Origin: Fistularia commersonii
Taxonomy: Eukaryota > Chordata > Actinopteri > Syngnathiformes > Fistulariidae
Assembly (NCBI GenBank): GCA_037954325.1
Contig: JBBMNZ010000031.1
Span: 1,270,001-1,334,000, forward strand
Direction: 5' to 3'
DNA: 64,000 bases
The notes beneath the pieces were generated by a model. That model saw nothing but the letters and a program-made list of their open reading frames with translations. It did not search any database and had not been told where the DNA came from. A program made the position numbers and the translations under genes. Positions 1-12,082 of this stretch are shown piece after piece; position 1 is the first letter of the stretch, and each line of letters begins with the position of its first letter.

Positions 1-350
1 AAACTGTGTACCAAAAATGTTCAACTCTGTGAGATAAGCACTTTTTTACCCAATGGCTATATCTCTTGAAACTTCAGCTCCATTACATTGATTTTGACCT
101 ATATTGTGCAAAATCATGTCCTATACAACATATTGCAGCACCAGACACCAGGTAAAAAGGATTCATTACTGATGTACATTGTGTACCAAAAATGTTTAAA
201 CTCGGGGAGATAAGCACTTTTTGACCACATGGCTATATCTTTTGAAACTTCAGTTGGACTACACTTATTTTGAACTATATAGTGTAGAATCATGTTCTAT
301 ACAACATATTGCAGTATCAGACACCAGTTAAAAAGGATTCATTCGTTATT
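1..350 (+). repeat. Satellite subfamily A, first segment
   Basis: Two monomers of the roughly 177-bp tandem repeat that fills the left third of the window. Each monomer runs from an ATTTACACTGTGTACC-like block through TTTCAACTCGGTGAGATAAG, GACCACATGGCTATATC and TGTGCAGAATCAT to CAGACACCAGTTAAAAAGG. The array continues beyond the left edge and is cut at 351 by an RTE insertion. Confidence 0.93.
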
Positions 351-356
351 TACACT

Positions 357-1349
357 CCTCTTCTTCTTCTTCTTCTTTCGGCCTTTCGCGTCAGGGGTCG
401 CCACAGCGACTCAACTTTCTCCATCTAACCCTATTATCTGTATCTTCCTCCCTCACTCCAACAACCTTCATATCCTCTCTCACTACGTCCATAAATCTTC
501 TCTTTGGTCTTCCTCGAGACCTCCTGCCTGGCAGCTCCATTTCCAGCATCCCTCTACCAATATATTCACTATCTCTTCTCTGTACATGACCGAACCATCT
601 CAGTCTGGCTTCTCTGACCTTCTCTCCAAAACATCGAACATGTGCCGTCCCTCTGATAGACTCATTCCTGATCCTATCCATCCTGGTCACTCCCAAAGAG
701 AACCTCAACATCTTCATCTCTTCAACCTCTAGTTCTGCCTGCTGTCTTTTGGTCATTGTAACAGTTTCTAGTCCATACATCATCGCTGGTCTCACCACTG
801 TCTTGTACACCTTTCCTTTTATTCTGGCTGAAAGTCTTCTATCACATAGTACCCCTGACACTTTTCTCCACCCATTCCAACTTGCTTGGACCCGTCTCTT
901 CACCTCTTTTCCGCACTCTCCGTTGCTCTGGACTGTTGAGCCTAAGTACCTGAAATCCTTCAGCTTCTTGATCTCCACTCCCTGTAGCCTCACCGCTCCA
1001 CCCGAGTTCCTCTCATTCACACACACATATTCTGTCTTGCTGCGACTAACTTTCATTCCTCTCCTTTCCAGAGCATACCTCCACCTCTCTAGATTTTCCT
1101 CTACCTGTTTTCTGCTCTCACTACAGATCACAATGTCATCCCCAAACATCATGGTCCATGGGGATTCCTGTCTAACCTCATCTGTCATCCTATCCATCAC
1201 CATTGCGAATAAGAAGGGGCTCAGAGCTGATTCCTGATGGAGTCCCACCTCCACCTTGAACTTCTCGGTTACCTTTACGGCACACCGTACCAGTGTCTCA
1301 CAGCTAGCATACATGTCCTGCACCAGTCTAACATACTTCTCTGCCACTC
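357..1349 (-). mobile_element. RTE-clade LINE, 5'-truncated copy 1
   Basis: The minus strand encodes the C-terminal part of an RTE-type reverse transcriptase (391-1347, 318 aa). It contains VGLHQESALSPFLFAMVMD, the palm block MMFGDDIVICSE and the C-terminal RSRGRPKRRFMDVVREDMK. The usual F/Y-A-D-D motif reads FGDD, a loss at the catalytic site. The 3' end is a GAAGAAG-type microsatellite tail at 357-380, typical of RTE elements. The 5' end is truncated at about 1349. It is followed by an extra GGGTTAGGGTTAGGG stretch, and TACACT is duplicated on both sides (351-356 and 1367-1372). The endonuclease domain is absent, so this is a dead copy. RTE-clade assignment rests on close similarity to the 5'-complete copy at 39351-41803. 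Confidence 0.9.
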
Positions 1350-1366
1350 AAGGGTTAGGGTTAGGG
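1350..1366 (+). other. Telomere-like filler at LINE junction
   Basis: The bases read AAGGGTTAGGGTTAGGG, including two perfect TTAGGG units. They sit between the truncated LINE 5' end and the right copy of the TACACT target duplication. They belong neither to the LINE (copy 2 lacks them) nor to the satellite monomer. Confidence 0.8.
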
Positions 1367-2354
1367 TACACTGTGTTCCAAAAATGTTTCAACTCGATGA
1401 GATAAGCACTTTTTGACCACATGGCTATATCTATTGAAACTTCAGCTCCATTACAGTGATTTTAACCTATATTGTGCAGAATCATATCCTTTACAACATA
1501 TTTCAGCCCCATACACCAGTTAAAAAGGATTCATTAGTTATTTACACTTTGTACCAAAAATGTTTCAACTCGGTGAGATAAGCACTTTTTGACCACATGG
1601 CTATATCTTTTGAAACTTCAGATGGATTACAGTGATTTTGACATATATTGTGTAGAATCAAGTATTTTAATATATATTTCAGTCCAAGACACCAGCACAA
1701 AAAGATTCATTAGTTATTTACACTGTGTACCAAAAATATTTCAACTCGGCGGGGATAAGCACTTTTTGACAACATGGCTATATCTTTCGAAACTTCAGCT
1801 GGATTACACTTATTTTGACATATAATGTGCAGAATCATATCCTCTACAACATATTGCAGCACCAGACACCAGCTAAACATGATTCATTAGTTATTTAAAC
1901 TGTGTACCAAAAATGTTTCAACTCTGTGAGACAAGCACTTTTTGACCCAATGGCTATATCTCTTGAAACTTCAGCTCCATTACATTGATTTTGACCTATA
2001 TTGTGCAAAATCATGTCCTATACCACATATTTCAGCCCCAGACACCAGTTAAAAAGGATTCATTAGTTATATACACTTAATACCAAAAATGTTTCAACTG
2101 GGTGAGATAAGCACTTTTTCACCACATGGCTGTATCTTTTGAATTTGTGGCTGGGATACAATGATTTTGACATATGTTGTGCAGAATCATATCCTTTACA
2201 ACATATCGCAGCACCAGACACCATCTAAAAATATTCATTCGTAATTTACACTGTGTTCCAAAAATGTTTCAACTCAATGAGATAAGCACTTTTTGACCAT
2301 ATGGCTATATCTTTTGAAACTTCGGCTGGATTTCACTCATTTTGACATATAATG
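1367..2354 (+). repeat. Satellite subfamily A segment
   Basis: About five and a half monomers. Successive GATAAGCACT blocks start at 1401, 1577 and 1756, with the next near 1930, giving spacings of 174-179 bp. Different monomer classes are visible: one with TTTAATATATATTTCAGTC, one with ATTTGTGGCTGGGATACAATG, and one with TTACACTTATTTTGACATATAATG. The segment stops inside a monomer after GACATATAATG where a LINE is inserted. Confidence 0.93.
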
Positions 2355-3496
2355 GGCTGCGCCATAGGACTCTGGTGGGAGTCGTCACACGGGGCCGAGC
2401 TGGCCTAGGATCCTTCCCAACCCCCCAAATGAACACCAGGGGGAAGGAGAGGAGGCGCCTGGTCCAAGAGGAGGTGAGAGCAGCTGTGGAGGAATCAAGA
2501 TCGTGCAAGGCGGTGGGCATGAGACAGTAGGGTGCCTGGACAAGATGGGAAAATGCGCTTGAGAGGAAAGTTACCTGGACGGAGATCTGGAAAGCTGAGC
2601 CCCATCGCATCAAATTTCTTGTCCAGGCAGTGTATGATGTGCTGCCCAGTCCATCGAATCTGCATACTTGGGGCTTAGCGGAGTCGCCAGCCTGCCCATT
2701 GTGTTCTAAGAGAGGCACCTTAGAACACGTCCTAAGCTGCTGCACCGCAGCGTTAGGAGAAGGGCGCTACCGATGGAGGCATGACCAAGTCCTGAAGACC
2801 ATCGCTGAGGCACTCAGCACAGGGTTGGTTTGGGCAAAGCAGTTCCGCCCTGCCAAGAACTTCATTGGCTTTGTCAGGGCTGGGGAGCAGGCAGCCACAG
2901 CTAGAAGAACACCAGCAGGCTTCCTGACATCTGCAAGAGACTGGCAGCTGATGGTGGACCTTGGAAAACAGCTTAAGTTCCCTAGCCATATTGCAAGCAC
3001 CACCCTCCGTCCTGACATTGTCCTTGTATCAGAGGCCACCAAGCAAGTGATAATGTTGGAGTTGACCGTCCCGTGGGAAGACCGCCTGGAAGAGGCTTTT
3101 GAGAGGAAGCTCTCCAAGTACACAGGACTGGTCAGGGGGTGCCACCAAGCAGGATGGAGGGCAAAATGCCTTCCAGTGGAAGTGGGCTGCAGGGGATTTG
3201 CAGCCCGGTCCTATGCCAGCGCTCTGGGTTGTCTGGGCATCGTCGGGCAGCATAGGAGAAGAGCCATCCGCAATACCACCGAAGCGGCAGAGAGGGCCTC
3301 AAGATGGCTGTGGCTCAAGAGAGGAGAGCCATGGAATCATGGTAGCTAGCGTGCCAACTGGACACAAGTCGGGGCCTGATCAGCCCTGGCTGGGTCACCT
3401 GGATGAGGGTGTATGATGTTGAAAGACCCGAAACACCCGATGATCCCAGGAACATCACTGAGGATGTGTCCAGGTGCATCAGTAGATGTATTTACA
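2355..3496 (+). mobile_element. R2/Hero-like LINE 3' end with restriction-like endonuclease
   Basis: A 5'-truncated LINE with a long plus-strand frame from 2342 to 3349, broken by one in-frame TAG at 2528-2530. The C-terminal part carries a zinc motif CPLCSKRGTLEHVLSCC (C-x2-C-x7-H-x4-C), then RPDIVLVSEATKQVIMLEL. This fits the PD...(D/E) arrangement of the restriction-enzyme-like endonuclease found in R2, NeSL, R4 and Hero LINEs. The reverse transcriptase proper is missing. A 3' UTR of about 145 bp follows the stop. No clear target duplication is seen: the satellite breaks after GACATATAATG and resumes at CAGCATTATATCC. Assignment to Hero rather than another REL-endonuclease clade is from memory of fish families and is less sure than the domain call. 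Confidence 0.75.
2630..3349 (+). pseudogene. LINE endonuclease-domain ORF fragment
   Basis: A 239-residue open frame. In order it has a linker (MYDVLPSPSNLHTWGLAES), the CCHC zinc motif near residues 22-38, and the endonuclease core with RPDIVL and ELTVPWEDRLEEAFERK near residues 128-160. A basic C-terminus follows. The same frame continues upstream to about 2355, interrupted by a single TAG at 2528, so the true protein began well upstream of the methionine. The family normally cleaves target DNA for target-primed reverse transcription. Without a reverse transcriptase it cannot act alone. Confidence 0.7.
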
Positions 3497-6400
3497 CAGC
3501 ATTATATCCTCTACAACATATTGCAGCACCAGACACCAGCTAAACATGATTTATTGGTTATTTACACTGTGTTCCAAATATGGTTCAACTCGATGAGATA
3601 AACACTTTTTTACCACATGGCTATATCTTTTGAAACTTTAGATGGATAACAGTGATTTTGACATGTAATGTGCAGAATCATGTCTTATACAACATATTGC
3701 AGAACCAGACACAAGCTGAAAAGTATTCATTAGTTATTTACACTGTGTTCCAAAAATGTTTCACCTCGGTGAGATAAGCACTTTTTGACCACATGGCTAT
3801 ATCTCTTGAAACTTCAGCTCCATTTCAGTGATTTTGACCTATATTGTGCAGAATTATGTACTTTACAACATATTTCAGCCCCTTACAACAGTTAAAAAGG
3901 ATTCATTAGTTATTTACACTTTGTACCAAAAATGTTTCAACTCGGTGAAATAAGCACTTTTTTACGATATGACTATATCTTTTAAAACTTCAGCTGGATT
4001 ACAGTGATATTTAATTAGTTTGTGCAAAATCATGTCCTTTACAACATATTTAAGCCCAAGACACCAGTTAAAAAGGATCCATTAGTTATTTATATTGTTT
4101 ACCAAAAATTTTTCAACTCGGTGAGATAAGCACTTTTTGACAACATGGCTATATCTTTTGAAACTTCAGCTCCATTACAGTGATTTTGACCTATATTGTG
4201 TAGAATCAAGTCCTTTAATATATATGTCAGTCCCAGACATCAGCAAAAAAAGATTCATTAGTTATTTACACTGTGTACCAAAAATGTTTCAACTCGGTGA
4301 GATAAGCACTTTTTGACCATATGGCTATATCTTTTGAAACTTCACCTGGACTACTCTTATTTTGACATATAATGTGCAGAATCATATCCTCCACAAAATA
4401 TTGCAGAACCAGATACCAGCTGAAAAGGATTCCTTAGTTATTTACACTGTGTTAGAAAAATGTTTCAACTCGATGAGATAAGCACTTTTTGACCTTATGG
4501 CTCTTAAAACTTCAGCTGGATTACAGTGATTTTGATATATATTTTGTTGAATCATGTCCTTTAATATATATTTCAGTCCGAGACACCAGCAAAAAAAGGT
4601 TCATTAGTTCTTTACACCGTGTACCAAAAACGTTTCAGCTCATTTCGATAAGCACTTTTTGACCACATGGCTATATCTTTTAAATTTGTGGCTGGGATAC
4701 AATGATTTTGACATATGTTGTGCAGAATCCTATCCTTTACAACATATTTCAGCCCAAGACACTAGTTAAAAAGGATTCATTAGTTATTTAAATTGTGTAC
4801 CAAAAATGTTTCAACTCGCTAAGATAAGCACTTTTGAACCATGTGAGTATATCTTTTGAAACGTCGAATGGATTACACTCATTTTGACATATAATGTGCA
4901 GAATGGTATCCTCTGAAACATATTGCAGCACCAGACACCAGCTAAGAAATATTCATTAGTTATTTACACTTAATACCAAAAATGTTTCAACTCGGTGAGA
5001 TAGGCACTTTTTGACGACATGGCTATATCTCTCTAAACTTCAGCTGGATTACACTTATTTTGACGTAAAATGTGCAGCATCATATCCTCTACAACATATT
5101 GCAGCACCAGACACCAGCTAAAAATGATACATTAGTTATTTACACTGTGTTCCAAAAATGTTTCAACTCGGTGAGAAAAGCCCTTTTTGACCCTATGGCT
5201 ATATCTCTTGAAACTTCAGCTGTTTTTCAGTGATTTTGACCTATATTGTGCAGAATCATGTCCTTTACAACATACTTCAGCCCCAGACAACAGTTAAAAA
5301 GGATTCATTAGTTATTTACACTTTGTACCAAAAATGTTTCAACTCGGTGAGAAAAGCCCTTTTTGACCCAATGGCTATATCTCTTGAAACTTCAGCTGTT
5401 TTTCAGTGATTTTGACCAATATTGTGCAGAATCATGTCCTTTACAACATACTTCAGCCCCAGACAACAGTTAAAAAGGATTCATTAGTTATTTACACTGT
5501 GTTCCAAAAATGTTTCAACTCAGTGAGATACGCACTTTTTGACCACAAGGCTATATCTTTTGAATTTGTGACTGGGATACAATGATTTTGACATAAGTTG
5601 TGCAGAATCATATCCTTCACAACATATTTCAGCCCCAGACACCAATTATAAAGGATTCATTTGTTATTTACACTGTGTACCAAAAATGTTTCCTCTCGCT
5701 GAGATAAGCACTTTCTGACTACATGGATATATCTTTTGAAACTGCAGATGGATTACAGTGATTTTGACATATAATGAGCAGAATTATGTCCTATACGACA
5801 TATTGCAGAACCAGTCACAAGCTGAAAAGGATTAATTCGTTATTTACACTGCGTTCCAAAAATTTTTCAACTCTGTGAGATTTTTGACCATATGGCTGTA
5901 TCTCTTGAAACTTCAGCTCCATTACAGTGATTTTGATATATATTGTGTAGAATCAAGTCCTATAATATATTTTTCAATCCCACAGACCAGAAAAAAAAGA
6001 GTCATTAGTTATTTACACTGTATACCAAAAATGTTTCAACTCAGTTAGATAAGCACATTTTGACCACATGGCTATATCTTTTGAATTTGTGGCTTGGATA
6101 CAATGATTTTGACATACGTTGTGCAGAATCATGTCCTTTACAACATATTTCAGCCCCAGACACCAATTAAAAAGGGTTCATTAGTTATTTACATTGTGTA
6201 CCAAAAATGTTTCAACTCGGTGAGATAAGCACTTTTCGACCACATGGCCATATCTTTTGAAAATTCAGCTGGATTACATTGATTTTGACATATAATGTGC
6301 AGAATCATATCCTCTACAACATATTATAGCCCCAGACACCAATTAAAAAGGATTCATTAGTTATTTTCACAGTGTACCAAAAATAATTCAACTCGGTGAG

Positions 6401-8129
6401 ATAAGCACTTTTTGACCCTATGGCTATATCTCTTGAAACTTCAGCTCCATTACTGTGATTTTCGACCTTTTTTGTGCAAAATCATGTCCTTTACAACACA
6501 ATTCAGCCCAAGACACCAGTTAAAAAGGATTCATTAGTTATTTACACTTTGTACCAAAATGTTTCAACTCAGTTAGATAAGCACTTTTTGACCACATGGC
6601 TATATCTTTTAAATTTGTGCCTGGGATACAATGATTTTGACATATGTTGTGCAGAATCATATCCTTTACAACATATTTCAGCCCCAGACACTAGTTAAAA
6701 AGGATTCATTATTTATTTACACTTTGTACCAAAAATGTTTCAACTCGATGAGATGAGTACTTTTTGACAACATTGCTATATCTTTTGAAACTTCAGCTGG
6801 ATTACACTTATTTTGACATGTAATGTGCAGAGTCATATCCTCTACAACATATTGCAGCACCAGACACCAACTAAAAATGATTCATTAGTTATTTTCACTG
6901 TGTACCAAAAATGTTTCAACTCGATGAGATAAACATTTTTTGACCATATGGCTTTGTCTTTTGAGTTTGTGGCTGGATAACAATGATTTTAACATATGTT
7001 GTGCAGAATCATGTCCTTTAAAACATATTTCAGCCCCAGACAGCAGTTAAAAATGATTCATTAGTTATTTACACTGTGTACCAAAAATGTTTCAGCTCGG
7101 TGAGATAAACCCTTTTTGACCATATGGCTATTTTTTTATAACTTGTTTCTGGATTACAGAGTTTTTGACATATTTTGTGCAAAATCAAGTTCTTAACAAC
7201 ATATTGCACCTCCAGACACCAGTTAAAAAGGATTAATTAGTTATTTACACTGTGTACCAAAAATGTTTCAACTCAGTGAGATAAGCACTTTTTGACCACG
7301 TGGCTATATCTTTTTATACTTCAGCTCCATCACAGTGATTTTGACCTATATTGTGCAGAATCATATCCTTTACAACATATTTCAGCACCAGACACCAGCT
7401 CAAAATGATTCATTAGTTATTTACACTGTGTACCAAATATGTTTCAACTCGTTGAGATAAGCAGTTTTTGACCACATGGATATATCTTTTGAAACTTCAG
7501 CTGGATTACAGTGATTTTGACAGGTAATTTTCAAAATCATGTCCTATTAAACATATTACAGCCCCAGACACCAATTAAAAAGGATTCGTTAGTTATTTAC
7601 ACCGTGTACCGAAAATGTTTCAACCCAATTGAGATAAGCACTTTTTCACCACATGGCTGTATCTTTTGAAGCTTCAGGTGGATTACAGTGATTTTGACCT
7701 GTATTGTGCAGAATCATGTCCTATACAACATATAGCAGCCGCAGACACAAGTTAAAAATGATTCATTAGTTATTTACACTGTGTTCCAAAAATGTTTCAT
7801 CTCGGTGAGATAAGCACTTTTTTACCATATGGCTATATCTTTTGAAACTTCAGCTGGATTACAGTGATATTTTATTATTTTGTACAGAATCATGTCCTTT
7901 ACAACATATTTCAGCCCCACACACCAGTTAAAAAGGATCCATTAGTTATTTACATTGTTTACCAAAAATGTTTCAACTCGGTGAGATAAGCTTTTTTTGA
8001 CAACATGGCTATATCTTTTTATACTTCAGCTCCATTACAGTGATTTTGACATATATTGTGCAGAATCAAGTCCTTTGATATATATTTCAGTCCCAGACAC
8101 CAGCAAAAAAAGATTCATAAGTTATTTAC
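3497..8129 (+). repeat. Satellite subfamily A segment with higher-order structure
   Basis: About 26 monomers. Distinctive variants recur at a distance. The GATATTTAATTA/TTTTATTATTTTGTACAG variant appears near 4010 and again near 7866. Two neighbouring monomers at 5160-5480 share GAGAAAAGCCCTTTTTGACCC and AGCTGTTTTTCAGTG. The stretch from about 4,960 to 8,010 is matched, with gaps, at 13,655-15,600. No gene is present; the short open frames inside are repeat artefacts. Confidence 0.92.
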
Positions 8130-8724
8130 TGTTAGGGATGGTTTAAAGACTCAGGTGCGGAGCAACAAGACACGACCAGGACTCAGAAATTAGTAATAAA
8201 TATTTAATGGTTGCCAAAATACAACAGAAATGGAGCCAAACAAGAACTGAATAAGGGACAAATGACGACTAGCTAAACTAGCGAACAGGCTGACAAACTG
8301 AGGCGACTAGCTTTAACGCTACTGGACGGACCTAAGTGGCGATACAAACAAACGTTATCAATTATCGACCGGGCCACGAACAAAAAGGCGAACGAACGAA
8401 CGACCTAACAAATCTAATAATACAAGGATTCCTAATCTAAACTAATCTACGGTACTCAACCGGTGGGAAGGCAGTGAGTGAGGCTGGGGATTCCGGTGAT
8501 CTTAGTTGTGGGCTGTGACGTTCCGGCGATGAGTCATCCGGTGTGCGCGGCTTTTAAGCTGCACCAGAAGGGTGTGGCCAATCAGCTGCAGCCACCTGTC
8601 TGCCTCACCGTCACACCACCGTCACACCGCCGCACACGCCCACCCGGAATCAGAGAAGGGAGATAGAGAGGAACAGGGAAAACACAGACATTGCCTCTAG
8701 CAGCCACCACCAGCGAATGTAACA
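8130..8724 (-). repeat. Gypsy 3' LTR
   Basis: Begins TGTTAGGGATGG and ends GATG/AATGTAACA on the plus strand. Read on the minus strand it has a TATA-like TTAAAA in the complement of about 8550-8560. The block GCCGGAACGT (complement of 8518-8527) lies about 30 bases downstream, where transcription should start. It differs from the other LTR by scattered substitutions and small indels, so the insertion is not very recent. Confidence 0.95.
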
Positions 8725-8794
8725 GTACCCCCCCTCTCTACGCGCACCTCCAGGTGCACGAACTGCTCGATCAGGCCTCCCCTTATGGAAATCC

Positions 8795-10276
8795 CTAATG
8801 AGGGTCGAGGATCAGGCGATGAGGAATCCAGCTCCTCTCTTCAGGTCCATAACCCTCCCAATCCACCAGATACTGTAATCCACGTCCCCGTTTCCGAACA
8901 TCCAACAGTCGTCGGACAGTATAAGCAGGAGCATTGTCTATGATCCTGGGTGGAGGAGGGGGACGGACGGGAGGGGCCAGTGGGCTCTCCTTAACAGGCT
9001 TTACCTGGGAGACGTGAAATGTGGGGTGGATCCGCATAGTTGCAGGCAATTTTAACCGCACCGCACTAGGGTTAACAATGCGGTCAATGGGAAAAGGTCC
9101 CACAAACCTGGGAGCCACCTTCCGGGATTCCACACGGAGTGGAAGGTCCCTTGCCCGGAGCCAAACCCTCTGACCAACCGAGTATTTAGGAGCTGGAGTA
9201 CGATGTCGATTTGCCTGCTTCTGCATCCTTTGTGAGGCCTTCAATAAGGAAGCTCTGGCCCGTCTCCAGGTCCTTTCGCACTTCCTAATATATCCCTGGA
9301 CGGAAGGAACATTGATCTCTTGCTCATGAGAAGGAAACATAGGCGGCTGGTATCCTAAAGAACATTGGAAGGGTGAAAGTCCAGACGAAGAGTTAGACAG
9401 AGAGTTATGTGCATATTCAATCCAGGGAAGTAGAGAACTCCATGCAGAGGGGTTCTCCGAAGTCATGCACCTGAGAAATGTCTCTAAGGACTGATTAGTT
9501 CGTTCAGTCTGACTGTTGGACTGGGGATGAAACCCAGACGTCAGACTGACCATTGCTCCTAAGGCCGAACAAAAGGCCCTCCACACCTGCGAGGTAAACT
9601 GGGGACCCCGGTCCGAAACTATGTCCACGGGAATCCCATGGAGGCGAAACACATGTAAAACCAAAAGGTCAGCCGTTTCTTTAGAGGAAGGGAGCTTAGG
9701 CAGGGCAATAAAATGAGCAGACTTAGAGAAACGATCAACAATGGTCAGTATGGTCGTATTTCCTTGAGAGGTAGGCAACCCAGTGACAAAGTCGACTGCA
9801 ATATGTGACCAAGGTCGACGAGGCACTTGTAAAGGGTGTAGGAGCCCTGTGCTGGGCTGAGTGGAAGTTTTATTAGCGGAACACACAGTACAAGCGGCAA
9901 CAAACTCACGAGTATCTTTTTCAATAGTTGGCCACCAAAACTTCTTTGTGAGTACCTGTGTCCGGGAGGTGCCAGGATGACATGTCATCCTAGACGAGTG
10001 GGCCCACTGGAGGACTTGGGAACGAACAGAGTCCGGTACATACAGCCGATTTGGAGGTCCACCACCCGGATCCGGGTCCTCCTCCAAGGCTCGTTGAACT
10101 ACGGATTCAATCTCCCACACAAGAGTAGCAACGATACAGGTCTCAGGGAGAATGGGTATAGGCTCACCTGGAGTCTCCAACGTAGTGAACTGACGAGAGA
10201 GGGCGTCAGGTTTAATGTTCTTTGATCCAGGACGGTATGTCAGGGTGAAATTAAATCTGCTGAAGAACAGTGCCAA
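8795..10276 (-). pseudogene. Gypsy integrase with chromodomain
   Basis: A 493-residue open frame, the longest surviving part of pol. The first 30 residues are the end of RNase H/connection (NIKPDALSR). The zinc-binding HHCC module is H93, H100, C129, C132. The catalytic core has D162 (VDFVTGLP), D222 (VSDRGPQF) and E258 (QSNSQTERTN), giving the classic D-D-35-E spacing. A C-terminal chromodomain (about residues 450-490) contains YTVRRLLDVRKRG, YLVDWEGYG and SWIP. In this family the integrase inserts the cDNA and the chromodomain guides it to chromatin marks. The frame is intact here, but the element is broken upstream, so it is an isolated relic. It ends close to the 3' LTR. Confidence 0.93.
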
Positions 10277-10733
10277 CGGGCTTGACGGGCATTAACTCTC
10301 TTAGCCGAACGTATGGATTACGATGGTCGGTCCAGACAACAAACGGATGTTCAGCTCCCTCCAGCCAGTGGCGCCATTCCTCCAGTGCCATCTTCACCGC
10401 AAGCAATTCCCTATTACCCACGTCATAGTTTCTCTCAGCAGGAGAGAGACGACGGGAGAAAAAGGCACATGGGTGGATCTTATGATCAACCGGGGAACGT
10501 TGAGAAAGGACAGCTCCGACTCCGATGTCTGAAGCATCAACCTCCACAATGAATTGCTGACTGGTGTCCGGCTGAATGAGAATGGGTGCTGCGATAAACT
10601 TGTCCTTGAGAATATTGAAGGCTCTGTCTGCTGCGGGTGTCCGTGAAAAGGTCTTGTGAACAGAGGTCAGGGAGGTGAGAAGGGGCTGCAATCCTGCTGT
10701 AATCTCGAATGAAACGACGGTGGAAATTTGCAA
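10251..10733 (-). pseudogene. Gypsy RNase H domain
   Basis: A 160-residue frame with FIVEVDASDIGVGAVLSQ near residue 70, followed by PCAFFSRRLSPAERNYDVG and NRELLAVKMALEEWRHWLEG. This is the usual RNase H block order of Ty3/Gypsy pol, with the acidic residues D (VDAS), E (NRELLA) and D (WTDHRN). The frame is offset from the reverse transcriptase upstream (switch near 10,720) and from the integrase downstream (switch near 10,270). Both are frameshift breaks, because pol is normally continuous here. Confidence 0.9.
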
Positions 10734-11838
10734 ACCCCAGGAAGCGTTGCAGTTGCTTGCGGGTTTCCGGAATTGGCCAATCCTGCACTGCGGACAGTTT
10801 CTGTGGATCCATCCTCACTTCTCCAGCTGAGATGATGTAGCCCAAGAATGAAACTGTGGATTTGTGGAACTCACATTTCTCAGCTTTCACAAACAGGCGG
10901 TTTTTTATGAGGCGTTCAAGTACGAGACGGACATGTTGTTGGTGCTCAGCGAGACTCCGGGAGAAGATCAGAATGTCATCCAGGTAAACGAACACAAACC
11001 GATTAATCATATCCTGAAGAACATCATTAATGAGATTCTGAAAAACTGCCGGAGCATTTGTCAAACCAAAGGGCATAACCAAATATTCAAAATGTCCAAG
11101 GGGGGTGTTGAAGGCGGTCTTCCATTCATCTCCCTGTTTAATCCGAATCAGATGGTAAGCATTGTGAAGATCCAGTTTTGTGAAGATGGTTGCCCCGTGC
11201 AAAGGGGTGAAGGCTGAATTGATCAAAGGAAGAGGGTATGTATTCTTCACAGTGATCTCATTAATTCCTCGGAAGTCAATGCAGGGACGTAGACTCTTAT
11301 CCTTTTTATCAACAAAAAAGAATCCAGCACCAACAGGAGAAGTCGAAGGACGGATGATTCCGGCAGCCAGGGACTCTTGGATATAAGTCTCCATTGCAGT
11401 CTGTTCAGGTTTTAAAAGGTTATACAGGCGGCTAGTGGGAAGGGTGGCTCCAGGAATTAGCTCTATCGAACAATCATACGGGCGGTGTGGCGGAAGTGAA
11501 AGGGCCTTTTCTTTACTAAAAACTGGAGCTAAGTCATGGTATTCATGAGGAACTCCTTCCAAGTCTACTGCAGGAGTGGGAGGTGAAGGAACTGGACTGG
11601 CAGGTGTGAGAGCTGAATGCAGACAAGTCTCATGACATCGAGGATCCCAGGATACCACCTCCCTTTTTCTCCCATCCAAGTGTGGGTTGTGTAGCTGGAG
11701 CCAGGAGTATCCTAAAACCAACGGAGGATTGGAGTGGTCGATCAGGTAGAAGGAGATGGTCTCTCGATGGTTTCCAGCAATCAACAGGGTAACAGGAATA
11801 GTCTTTTGGGTGACTTGAGCGAGGTGTAGGCCATTCAA
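10537..11838 (-). pseudogene. Gypsy reverse transcriptase
   Basis: A 433-residue frame. The N-terminal part (PLVLGYSWLQLHNPHLD) is the end of the protease/linker. The polymerase follows with LRPCIDFRGINEITVKN, FTKLDLHNAYHLIRIK, FEYLVMPFGLTNAPAVFQ and the catalytic YLDD (FVFVYLDDILIFS), then FLGYIISAGEVRMDPQK. The catalytic residues are present. The last 35 or so residues are out-of-frame readthrough after a frameshift near 10,720. It joins upstream to the protease fragment by another frame change near 11,840. Confidence 0.93.
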
Positions 11839-12082
11839 GGCCTCGAATCTTCAATGGTTTATCAAGATTTTCTACAGGTACTCCCATTTGGAGAGCTAAC
11901 TGACGGTCTAGAAAATTCTCTTCAGCTCCAGAGTCGACCAGGGCTTGAAGAGGGACTGACTGATCCTGCCAACAAAGGGAAGCTTCGCACTGTAGCCGAG
12001 GTGGGGATGAAAGGGTGGCTCGGCTCAGCAGTGATTCCCCAATCACTGATGAGCCTATTCTTTTCCCAGACGGAGAGGACAA
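11630..12082 (-). pseudogene. Gypsy protease fragment
   Basis: An aspartic-protease core is visible as PLQALVDSGAEENFLDRQLA, with the DSG active-site triad in the position where retropepsins have D-T/S-G. After about residue 90 the frame runs into unrelated residues, showing a frameshift that separates it from the reverse transcriptase frame. It overlaps the end of the gag frame (gag stops at 12055). A programmed gag-pol frame change is possible but cannot be told from decay here. Confidence 0.8.

Noticed and set aside
749..1237. Plus-strand open frame with hydrophobic stretches
   Set aside because: It is antisense to the RTE reverse transcriptase frame; the same antisense peptide appears opposite the other RTE copies.
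1352..1366. Possible true telomeric array
   Set aside because: Only about two and a half TTAGGG units are present and they end at a target duplication, so this is junction filler and not a telomere or a classical interstitial array.
10864..11217. Plus-strand open frames across the Gypsy pol region
   Set aside because: Antisense shadows of reverse transcriptase coding sequence with no family features.
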